From positions 1-9,512 of the forward strand of contig JAKSQL010000032.1 in NCBI GenBank assembly GCA_024404125.1: 9,512 nucleotides of DNA, written 5' to 3'. Below are positions 1-5,582 of this stretch, in pieces. Both the position numbers and the translations under genes were made by a program. The notes beneath the pieces were generated by a model. The model had not been told where the DNA came from. It did no database searches and saw only the letters and a program-made list of their open reading frames with translations. Numbering within the stretch: position 1 is the stretch's first letter; the number at the start of each line of letters is the position of its first letter. Source of the stretch: Clostridia bacterium (GTDB lineage: Bacteria > Bacillota > Clostridia > Oscillospirales > Acutalibacteraceae).

Positions 1-256
1 TTACCATAACGCTTACGAGTCCCGAGCCGATTTTCTCGGTGCCGATAAGTTGTACATTTGCCGCCTTTACCATAGCATCTGCCGCTTCAATTGCCGCTAC
101 AAGTCCCCTTGTTTCTACCATTCCGAGAGCTTCACTGTTTGTTTTCTTTTCTTCATTAACAACAGCAACTTCTTTTGGAGCAACATTTTCATTCGCGGAT
201 GCACTTAATTTCTTTTCAAGCGCTTTATTTACATTGGGTTTTAATTCGTCCATCAT
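1..256 (-). CDS. BMC-H shell protein with N-terminal extension (3' end cut by window edge)
   Basis: This is a hexameric microcompartment shell protein (BMC domain); 85 codons are visible before the window ends. The BMC fold starts near residue 42 ([20 protein letters not shown]), and the visible 44 core residues are identical to those of the shell protein at 624-899. Residues 1-41 are an added tail: a lysine/glutamate-rich, possibly amphipathic helix (about [15 protein letters not shown]) followed by a polar linker rich in Ala, Val, Glu and Lys. The ribosome site AAAGGCGG precedes two consecutive ATG codons, at 256 and 253; I took the first, but the second has the better spacing. It is the fourth shell gene of the run and lies 23 nt after the preceding one. 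The family is certain; the purpose of the tail is unknown. It could be a lumen- or partner-binding peptide. Confidence 0.9.
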   Translation of the reverse strand, partial: MMDELKPNVNKALEKKLSASANENVAPKEVAVVNEEKKTNSEALGMVETRGLVAAIEAADAMVKAANVQLIGTEKIGSGLVSVMV

Positions 257-279
257 TAAACCGCCTTTCTGAAAAAATT

Positions 280-603
280 CTATACTTCCTGCAGATACTT
301 TTTATCTTCCTCTGCAAGTTTTTTAGCAATACGTGATGCGCTGAGCCGTACCATGCGTTCGGTTTCACTGTGGGGGCTTGCAATTACTGCATAAGATGCG
401 GGTTTTATAATTGAACGTGCTACGGCCGCTTCAACTGCGGCAGTAACTGCGGAAACCTGACCTTCAACTATAACGGTTACAAGTCTGCCGCCCAACTTTC
501 TTTCCCACGTAACAAAATCCACATCTGCCGCCTTACACATAAGGTCAAGACAGTCGATCGCTGCGGTAGTGCTCTGCACCTCTAGAAGTCCTAAAGACTT
601 CAT
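280..603 (-). CDS. BMC-H hexameric shell protein, 107 aa
   Basis: This is a single BMC-domain shell protein that would form hexameric tiles in the microcompartment facets. The domain starts almost at the N-terminus ([20 protein letters not shown]) and continues through the KAADV strand, a tryptophan-containing loop (TWERKLGGR) and [19 protein letters not shown]. It ends in a charged helical tail of about 25 residues ([20 protein letters not shown]). It is clearly a different paralogue from the neighbours at 624-899 and 926-1240, since the W-E-R-K loop and longer C-terminus are absent from them. The ATG at 603 follows a GGGAG ribosome site. It lies 20 nt downstream of the previous shell gene and 23 nt upstream of the next, so it is in the same transcript. 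The assignment is by family features alone; pore selectivity cannot be judged from sequence. Confidence 0.93.
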   Translation of the reverse strand: MKSLGLLEVQSTTAAIDCLDLMCKAADVDFVTWERKLGGRLVTVIVEGQVSAVTAAVEAAVARSIIKPASYAVIASPHSETERMVRLSASRIAKKLAEEDKKYLQEV

Positions 604-623
604 TTATAACTACTCCCTTGGAA

Positions 624-899
624 TCAGAGTTTCGGTAAAATCTTTTCAACATCCGAATGAGGTCTCGGAATTACGTGTACAGCTACGAGTTCACCGAGTT
701 TAGATGCTGCATTAGAGCCGGATTCGGTTGCCGCCTTAACCGCGCCAACGTCACCTCTTACCATAACACTTACAAGTCCCGATCCGATTTTTTCGGTACC
801 GATAAGTTGTACGTTTGCTGCTTTTACCATTGCATCAGCCGCTTCAATTGCCGCTACAAGTCCTCTGGTTTCTACCATTCCAAGTGCTTCAAGTGCCAT
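624..899 (-). CDS. BMC-H hexameric shell protein, 91 aa (PduA/EutM-like)
   Basis: This is a canonical short BMC-H shell protein of the PduA/EutM/CcmK type. It contains [20 protein letters not shown], the KAANV strand, the [20 protein letters not shown] segment and the late HVIPRPH motif typical of the family. GSG in the IGSG loop corresponds to the pore-lining region of PduA/EutM homologues (family knowledge). The start is the ATG at 899, preceded by GGAGG (908-912) with 8-nt spacing. A TTG further upstream in frame is rejected because it would place the ribosome site inside the gene. It lies 26 nt downstream of the shell gene at 926-1240. Its core is duplicated in the next-but-one gene (1-256), with only silent base changes over the shared stretch. 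It is probably a main facet protein of the shell, which is inference. Confidence 0.95.
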   Translation of the reverse strand: MALEALGMVETRGLVAAIEAADAMVKAANVQLIGTEKIGSGLVSVMVRGDVGAVKAATESGSNAASKLGELVAVHVIPRPHSDVEKILPKL

Positions 900-925
900 T
901 TTATTTTCCTCCAAAATTTATTTCT

Positions 926-1240
926 TTATTTTTTATCAAATGCATTAAGTTTTAACATTTTTTCAGTATCTTCTTCAACGTTTCGAATAATGTGTTTGCA
1001 CACAACACCCGAAACGCGATTTGCCGCTTCCTTGGCGGCTTCTACCGCAGCGGTTACGTCTGATACGTTTCCGCGGAACTTTACCGCAACGATTAGCGGA
1101 ACCGGCAGACTGTCCGGATTTCCGGGTTTATTCTTATCAAAGTTTTCAACAACCACGTTTGCCGCTTTACAGCCCGCATCACACGCGACAAAAGCCGCCA
1201 CGAGTCCGTAAACCTCGATAATTCCTACTGATTTGCCCAT
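926..1240 (-). CDS. BMC-H hexameric shell protein with long loop, 104 aa
   Basis: This is a BMC-domain shell protein (SVGIIEVYGLVAAFVACDAG, then CKAANV). Between the second and third strands it carries a loop insertion of about 12-15 residues (NFDKNKPGNPDSLPVP) before LIVAVKFRGNVSDV. Loops of this kind are characteristic of one BMC-H subtype found with glycyl radical enzymes (family knowledge recalled, not checked). Two cysteines (C20, C24) lie in the first helix region, and the protein ends in a short lysine-rich tail. The start is an ATG preceded by AAGGTGA, 9 nt after the stop of the alcohol dehydrogenase gene, so the two are cotranscribed and probably translationally coupled. It is the first of four consecutive shell genes, which suggests a mixed-hexamer facet. 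Confidence 0.93.
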   Translation of the reverse strand: MGKSVGIIEVYGLVAAFVACDAGCKAANVVVENFDKNKPGNPDSLPVPLIVAVKFRGNVSDVTAAVEAAKEAANRVSGVVCKHIIRNVEEDTEKMLKLNAFDKK

Positions 1241-1249
1241 TTAATCACC

Positions 1250-2437
1250 TTATTCGTTTACGATGGCAATTTTCAAGCCCTGCATCGAAAGATTTGTTTT
1301 CAACGCTTCATTTATTTCATTAAGCGGGAAACGGTGAGTAATAAGTTTCTCGACCGGAAGTCCTATTGCCTTTGCACGTTTAAGGAAATCAAACGTGGTG
1401 GCATAATCGCGAAGTGTATAAACCCAAGAGCCGACCGTTGTGATTTCTTTTGCACATATATCAAAGTGCGGATTTATAGTAGCATCACCGCCGTTGATGA
1501 AAAAGCCGAGTTCACAAAGGCCGCCGCCGTTACGGATAAATTTATAAATATTTGCGTGGGCAACGGGTGAGCCGGTGCATTGGAAAGCAAAGTCCGCCGG
1601 ATAACCGCCAAATGCCTCTTCAACACCCTTAGCGAGATTTTCAATACCCTTATAGTTTTTAAAGTTAACGGATTTCTCCGCGCCCATTTCTTTAGCAAAA
1701 GCAAGGCGCTTATCCTCACCGTCAACCGCAACTATGTTCTCAATACCCATTGTACGCAAAACTGCGATACAAAGAAGGCCGATAGGACCGCAACCCTGAA
1801 CTACTACGCGGCTGTTAAAGCGAAGTATTCCGGTGGTTTTGGCACGTTCAACCGCATGAATGAGAACTGCAGACGGCTCGATAAGAATACGCGAGTCTAA
1901 ATCAAGATCACTTACGTTGAATATTGTGGATCCGCTTCTTACTATAATATAATCCGAGAACCAACCGTTCAGATGGATATCATCATCGGGTAAAAGTCCG
2001 TAAACATCGGCACCGCCTACGTTTTGCTTATTAAGGTCGTACATAGTGATATCGGGGTTATCCTTGAATATCATACAGGTAACAACCTTGTCGCCGATAT
2101 TAAGCGGTTTGCCTGCACTGTCTTTCTTTACATTCTTACCCATTGCAACGATTTCGCCCGTACCCTCGTGACCGAGTGCAACGGGGATAAGGCCGAACGG
2201 GTCGCGCTTGAATTCGTGAGCATCAGTGCCGCAAACTCCGCACCCCTCTACCTTAACTAATATATCGCCGTCACCAAGAGGAGGAACGGGAAATTCTTTA
2301 ACATCAAAATGCTCAACGGAAGTCAGCATCGCTACCCGGGCGGTTTTGGGATATTCGCCCGAAGTCTTTTTAGGTGCCGTACCCTGCATTTCTCCGATGA
2401 CCTGCTTTACTATTTGTTCTATTTCAGCAGAATTCAT
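1250..2437 (-). CDS. Zinc-dependent alcohol dehydrogenase with N-terminal encapsulation peptide, 395 aa
   Basis: This is a medium-chain (MDR) zinc alcohol/polyol dehydrogenase. The catalytic zinc site is seen as C69 in CGVCGTDAH and H90-E91 in LGHEGTG. The Rossmann fold is GCGPIG (215-220), with an acidic D239 at the end of the second strand favouring NAD(H) over NADP(H). The four-cysteine structural zinc lobe common in this family is absent; that region (121-160) has one cysteine. Residues 1-19 (MNSAEIEQIVKQVIGEMQG) form an amphipathic helix of the microcompartment-encapsulation type, followed by a Thr/Pro/Lys linker. The start is the ATG at 2437 with AAAGGAAG 7 nt upstream; a TTG at 2455 would swallow that site. 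Inferred role: NADH-linked reduction of propionaldehyde to 1-propanol, or of lactaldehyde to 1,2-propanediol, inside the shell, regenerating NAD+. The substrate cannot be settled from sequence. Confidence 0.92.
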   Translation of the reverse strand: MNSAEIEQIVKQVIGEMQGTAPKKTSGEYPKTARVAMLTSVEHFDVKEFPVPPLGDGDILVKVEGCGVCGTDAHEFKRDPFGLIPVALGHEGTGEIVAMGKNVKKDSAGKPLNIGDKVVTCMIFKDNPDITMYDLNKQNVGGADVYGLLPDDDIHLNGWFSDYIIVRSGSTIFNVSDLDLDSRILIEPSAVLIHAVERAKTTGILRFNSRVVVQGCGPIGLLCIAVLRTMGIENIVAVDGEDKRLAFAKEMGAEKSVNFKNYKGIENLAKGVEEAFGGYPADFAFQCTGSPVAHANIYKFIRNGGGLCELGFFINGGDATINPHFDICAKEITTVGSWVYTLRDYATTFDFLKRAKAIGLPVEKLITHRFPLNEINEALKTNLSMQGLKIAIVNE

Positions 2438-2460
2438 AGGTTTTCTTCCTTTCAAAATTC

Positions 2461-2937
2461 TTATTGTAAACGTTCTTTATAGTACTGTCCGCCAAAGTCC
2501 GCAAGCGCGGTGTCCTGCTCTTCGCTTCCGCCGCTTACTCCAAGACCGCCGACTATTTTGCCGAACTTATCGTAAAGCGGTACTCCGCCGCCGAAAATAA
2601 CGAGTCGGCCGTTGTTGGTGAACTGTATTCCGTAAAGCGAATCACCCGGTGTTGAAAGTTTGCTCAGCTCTTTGGTTGACATTTTTAATGAAACAACGGT
2701 ATATGCCTTGTTAAAGGCAATATCGTAACTTGCAATGTATGCACCGTCCATACACTGAACCGCTACCGGATTGCCTGCTGCATTTGAAACCGCAACAACA
2801 ACCGCCAAACCCATCTCGCCTGCTTTTTGTTTTACCGCATCAATAAGTTTGTTTGCACATTCAAGTGTAATATTACTGTTAAAAGAAATTTCATTTGCAA
2901 CGGCGTTTACTATTGCATTTATTTCCTTTTCGGTCAT
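2461..2937 (-). CDS. HbpS/GlcG-like protein (PduO C-terminal domain family) with EP-like N-terminus, 158 aa
   Basis: This belongs to the GlcG/HbpS family (DUF336), the fold that also forms the C-terminal domain of PduO. Family hallmarks are MGLAVVVAVSNAAGNPVAV (42-60), the DGAYIAS..IAFNKAYT segment (64-80), LYGIQFTNNGRLVIFGGGVP (101-120) and GKIVGGLGVSGGSEEQD (126-142). Some members bind haem or cobalamin-related ligands; here no ligand can be assigned. The first 18 residues (MTEKEINAIVNAVANEIS) repeat the hydrophobic pattern of the alcohol dehydrogenase encapsulation helix (EIxxIVxxV), so it is probably a cargo protein. The ATG follows a TAGGAG ribosome site, 18 nt after the aldolase stop. 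It sits between the aldolase and the dehydrogenase, where an aldehyde dehydrogenase might have been expected. Family is confident; function inside the compartment is unknown. Confidence 0.88.
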   Translation of the reverse strand: MTEKEINAIVNAVANEISFNSNITLECANKLIDAVKQKAGEMGLAVVVAVSNAAGNPVAVQCMDGAYIASYDIAFNKAYTVVSLKMSTKELSKLSTPGDSLYGIQFTNNGRLVIFGGGVPLYDKFGKIVGGLGVSGGSEEQDTALADFGGQYYKERLQ

Positions 2938-2955
2938 AAACTTACTCCTAAAGAA

Positions 2956-3774
2956 TTACTTACCGAGTTGCTCCATTACTTTTTTGGTTATCTGTGCTAC
3001 CAATTCATCTGTAGCAACATCGGAAACGCCCTTTGCGGCACAATTACCCGAACAGTTGGCACCGCAATTATGACAACTCGGCTTGCCTTCTTTATTGTTG
3101 GGGCAAAGGTCTGCCGGATGCTTACCTTTAAGACCGAACTGTCTGCGAATTTCATAAAGTCTTTCAACCTGAGATCTTGAAAGTTCTTTCGGTCCGCCTA
3201 ACTGATTTGATATGAAAAGCAAATGCGCATAAAATTCAACAGACTCCATTTTGTGATATGCATTAAGCAAACTGTCAGAGAAAGTGAGTGCACCGTGATT
3301 TTCAAGAAGTACCGCGTCAAAAGACTGCAAATACTTTTCAACCGCATCGGGGATTTCTTCGGTTGAAGGTGTACCGTAAGGTGCTATCGGAACGCAACCG
3401 AGTGCGATTACCGCTTCAGGCATAATCGGCTGAGTAAGCGGAATGCCCGCGATAGCAAAGCCGGTTGCATATTTAGGATGAGCGTGAACTACCGAGTTAA
3501 CGTCGGGACGGTTCTTGTAAACTCTCATATGCATCTTTATTTCAGACGATGGCTTAAAGCCGGGGTTTGCCTGAATAACCTGGCCGTTCTCATCAACTTT
3601 ACAAATATATTCAGGTGTCATAAAGCCCTTACTTACACCGGTAGGGGTGCAAAGAAATTCGTGGTCGTTAAGTTTGACCGAGATGTTTCCGTCATTAGCG
3701 GCAACCATACCCTGATTGTAGATACGCTTACCGATCTCGCAAATTTGTTTTTTGATTTCATACTCTGATGCCAT
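2956..3774 (-). CDS. fucA: Class II aldolase, L-fuculose-1-phosphate aldolase type, with C-terminal encapsulation peptide, 272 aa
   Basis: This is a zinc-dependent class II aldolase of the FucA/AraD family. The likely reaction is cleavage of L-fuculose-1-P (or L-rhamnulose-1-P) into DHAP and L-lactaldehyde, the source of 1,2-propanediol. Zinc ligands H97 and H99 (VVHAHP) and H160 (ENHGAL), and the catalytic E78 (SSEIKMH), are present. All are offset by exactly +5 from E. coli FucA H92, H94, H155 and E73 as I recall them. The catalytic domain ends near residue 215. Then comes a cysteine-rich linker (C224, C234, C237, C241, C245) and a C-terminal amphipathic helix (ATDELVAQITKKVMEQLGK), a typical encapsulation peptide. 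The tail makes the protein about 55 residues longer than free FucA. It has its own promoter region upstream and an AAAGGAG ribosome site. The combination with a glycyl radical diol dehydratase points to fucose/rhamnose breakdown. Confidence 0.95.
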   Translation of the reverse strand: MASEYEIKKQICEIGKRIYNQGMVAANDGNISVKLNDHEFLCTPTGVSKGFMTPEYICKVDENGQVIQANPGFKPSSEIKMHMRVYKNRPDVNSVVHAHPKYATGFAIAGIPLTQPIMPEAVIALGCVPIAPYGTPSTEEIPDAVEKYLQSFDAVLLENHGALTFSDSLLNAYHKMESVEFYAHLLFISNQLGGPKELSRSQVERLYEIRRQFGLKGKHPADLCPNNKEGKPSCHNCGANCSGNCAAKGVSDVATDELVAQITKKVMEQLGK

Positions 3775-3783
3775 TTTTAATTA

Positions 3784-3790
3784 CTCCTTT
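3784..3790 (-). promoter_or_regulatory. Ribosome binding site of the aldolase gene
   Basis: AAAGGAG on the minus strand lies 9 nt before the ATG at 3774, supporting that start and an untranslated leader of about 40 nt from the predicted promoter. Confidence 0.8.
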
Positions 3791-3822
3791 ATAAATAGTA
3801 TTTAGTAACCTATTACATAATA

Positions 3823-3851
3823 AATATACTACAAAAACCAACAAAAGTCAA
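3823..3851 (-). promoter_or_regulatory. Predicted sigma-A promoter for aldolase and downstream genes
   Basis: On the minus strand TTGACT (3846-3851) and TATATT (3823-3828) are separated by 17 bp; each box matches the housekeeping consensus at 5 of 6 positions. Transcription would start near 3816, about 40 nt before the aldolase ATG. It lies in the only sizeable gap (166 nt) inside the operon and would let the aldolase, dehydrogenase and shell genes be expressed separately from the diol dehydratase. It has not been shown to be active. Confidence 0.7.
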
Positions 3852-3868
3852 CATAATTATCGCAAAAA

Positions 3869-3901
3869 TCTTTGTTTTTTATTGGATTTTTCTTTGATTT
3901 T
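3869..3901. promoter_or_regulatory. Putative operator of the aldolase promoter, shared with the diol dehydratase promoter
   Basis: The plus-strand 15-mer TTTTTCTTTGATTTT at 3887-3901 is an exact copy of 8228-8242 upstream of the diol dehydratase gene. A weaker copy (TCTTTGTTTTT, 3869-3879) lies 22 bp away, two helical turns, in the same orientation. The far edge of the exact copy is 50 bp from the first base of the -35 box, the same distance as at the other promoter. This fits an activator-type site; the regulator is unknown. The DNA is T-rich, so the 15-mer alone would be weak evidence. Confidence 0.5.
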
Positions 3902-3940
3902 GTTTTGGTTTGATATTTTTTGCTCGTAATTTATCAAATT

Positions 3941-4402
3941 TCAAAATTTTCCGGTGTTGTAATACCTTTTAGTGTCAAAACCGTTTAAAAAAGTTTTAAG
4001 TTCCTCAATTCCCTCACCTGTAACGGAACTTACTTTGAATATCTTTTTGCAACCCGCAAGTTTAAGCCAATTTTCCGCACGGTTTACATTTGCATCCCTT
4101 TTATCTATTCCCGTTACAATACCTATAATCGGTCTGTTTGCCATTGAGGTTATGCAGGGACTGTAAAGCGAATATGGTTCGTTTGCGGATATCAGCAATC
4201 CCACAATGTCGCTTTCGTAGGTATATACCGCCAACGCGCCGCCGAAATTTCTGCTTTCAACGTACTCTCCGGGAGTGTCTATCAAAAAGCCGTCACGGTG
4301 GACCGATTGAGTTTTATAATACTTTGTGCTTTCACCTTTTAAGACCTGCGAAAGCGTGGTCTTTCCGCAACCCGAACGGCCTATAAGTATTACCTTGTTC
4401 AT
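3941..4402 (-). CDS. pduV: PduV/EutP-like small GTPase, 153 aa
   Basis: This is a Ras-like P-loop GTPase of the EutP/PduV family found in many microcompartment operons and thought to associate with the shell or its positioning. The Walker A loop is GRSGCGKT (8-15), the G3 motif DTPGEY (42-47) and the G5-like motif SSVTGEG (125-131). The G4 motif, normally (N/T)KxD, reads TGID (97-100), lacking the usual lysine. NRPIIGIVT and the GGALAVYTYESDIVGLLISA region also fit the family. The start is the ATG at 4402, which overlaps the stop of the upstream shell gene as TGATG, a classic translational coupling. An in-frame TTG at 4423 is rejected because the family starts just before the P-loop. It is the last gene before the internal promoter region. 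Family assignment is firm; cellular role is poorly known. Confidence 0.92.
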   Translation of the reverse strand: MNKVILIGRSGCGKTTLSQVLKGESTKYYKTQSVHRDGFLIDTPGEYVESRNFGGALAVYTYESDIVGLLISANEPYSLYSPCITSMANRPIIGIVTGIDKRDANVNRAENWLKLAGCKKIFKVSSVTGEGIEELKTFLNGFDTKRYYNTGKF

Positions 4403-4788
4403 CAGGTTTTTGTAATGGGACAAACCGTATATCCCAATACCTCTCTTATGTAATCCGTAACTGCCTTTACCGCTTCGTTTACCTGTGAAACGCTTCCCGT
4501 TACTATAAGCGTACCGCTGAACCTATCAACAAAACCGAGTTTCGCGCCGGATGACTTTGTTGCTATATCCCCTGCTATAATGGCAGTTTCGGAGGGTGTC
4601 ATAGTGATTATGCCTATTGCTGAGGTGTTATAGTCACCTGCAGGGTCAAGACCTAACTTTGTATACAAGTCACCGTCGGGATTTGCTATTACATGAGCCA
4701 AAGTGACCTGCTTGCCCGGTACCAATTCCTGAATTATTCTTGTTTTACCGCTGTTATCAAGCGGGTTATTATAAATACCGTCAGCCAT
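4402..4788 (-). CDS. pduU: PduU/EutS-like circularly permuted BMC shell protein, 128 aa
   Basis: This is a shell protein of the circularly permuted BMC-H class (PduU/EutS). Signature segments are [20 protein letters not shown] (17-36), [20 protein letters not shown] (56-75) and [18 protein letters not shown] (83-100), ending in a short TVCPITKT strand. PduU and EutS hexamers have a small beta-barrel capping the pore; the N-terminal segment here is about 10 residues longer than I recall for PduU, and a short DPAGDYN insertion follows LGL. The start is the ATG at 4788, with AGGAGG at 4795-4800 and 6-nt spacing. A TTG at 4794 touches the ribosome site and is rejected. The ATG is 2 nt after the activase stop, and the GTPase start overlaps its stop, so three genes are translated as a chain. 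Confidence 0.95.
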   Translation of the reverse strand: MADGIYNNPLDNSGKTRIIQELVPGKQVTLAHVIANPDGDLYTKLGLDPAGDYNTSAIGIITMTPSETAIIAGDIATKSSGAKLGFVDRFSGTLIVTGSVSQVNEAVKAVTDYIREVLGYTVCPITKT

Positions 4789-4790
4789 AA

Positions 4791-5579
4791 TCAACCTCCT
4801 ATCTGCCCTTTAAGTCCGTATTTTAAGGTTATTTCGAGCAACTCTTTCATATGTCCGTCATCAGGCGGAAGAATATTTTCAAGTTCGTATTTCCTGCCTA
4901 AACCTTTATATTTATCCAAGCCGAGTCTGTGGTACGGCAAAAGGTGTATTTCACCTCCCGCCATTATCGTGCTTACAAATTTTGATATGTCCTCTATATC
5001 CTCTGCGCTATCGTTAAATGTTGGTATTACCGGTACCCTTATTATAAGCCGCTTTGCTTCTTTTGCAAGTATTGCGGCATTCTCTAAAATAAGCGCATTA
5101 TCTTTGCCGGTAAACATTTTGTGCTTTTCGGGGTTTATGTGTTTTATATCCATAAGATATACATCCAAAAAAGGCAACAACTTACGAATTGTATCAATCG
5201 GCGCACACGCAGTGGATTCTATCGCAGTTGTAATACCCTCGTCTTTTGCCGCTCTTAAAAGTGCCTGCGCAAACTCAGGTTGACAAAGTGTTTCGCCACC
5301 CGAAAGGGTAAGTCCGCCGCCTGAGCGGCGATAGTATGAACGGTCTTTTAAAACCTCTTGCATAACCTCTCTTACACTTACATCTCTGCCTACGGTTTTA
5401 GTCTTTCCCGCCTGTTCCATTTCTTCAATTTCGTAACGTTGAGATTCAGGGTTGCAACACCATTTACTCCTTAACACACAGCCTTTTAAAAACACTATTG
5501 TCCGTACTCCGGGACCGTCGTGTACCGAAAAGCGCTGAATATCAAATATTCTTCCGGTCTTACCTAAATACTCGTTCAT
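4791..5579 (-). CDS. Glycyl radical enzyme activase (radical SAM), 262 aa, with altered cluster motif
   Basis: This is a PflA-family radical SAM activase that would abstract hydrogen from the glycine of the adjacent diol dehydratase. Family landmarks: [17 protein letters not shown] (11-27), the glycine-rich [11 protein letters not shown] (87-97) that contacts [12 protein letters not shown] (139-147) and [10 protein letters not shown] (181-190). It lacks the ferredoxin-like two-cluster insertion of longer activases. The essential CX3CX2C motif reads C34-VLR-S38-KW-C41-C42: the middle cysteine is serine (AGT, 5468-5466), one base from TGT. If correct, the catalytic [4Fe-4S] cluster would lose one ligand and activity would probably be badly impaired. 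It may be a sequencing error, a recent inactivating change or a real variant; the rest of the frame is intact. The start is 3 nt after the diol dehydratase stop, with its ribosome site (GGTGG) inside that gene's last codons. Confidence 0.92.
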   Translation of the reverse strand: MNEYLGKTGRIFDIQRFSVHDGPGVRTIVFLKGCVLRSKWCCNPESQRYEIEEMEQAGKTKTVGRDVSVREVMQEVLKDRSYYRRSGGGLTLSGGETLCQPEFAQALLRAAKDEGITTAIESTACAPIDTIRKLLPFLDVYLMDIKHINPEKHKMFTGKDNALILENAAILAKEAKRLIIRVPVIPTFNDSAEDIEDISKFVSTIMAGGEIHLLPYHRLGLDKYKGLGRKYELENILPPDDGHMKELLEITLKYGLKGQIGG

Positions 5580-5582
5580 AAA

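Noticed and set aside
657..1211. Plus-strand open frame of 184 codons.
   Set aside because: It lies opposite two clear BMC-domain genes, has no ribosome site or family resemblance, and is low-complexity antisense translation.
4693..5283. Plus-strand open frame of 196 codons.
   Set aside because: It is antisense to the activase and PduU-like genes, both of which have conserved motifs; nothing in it is recognisable.
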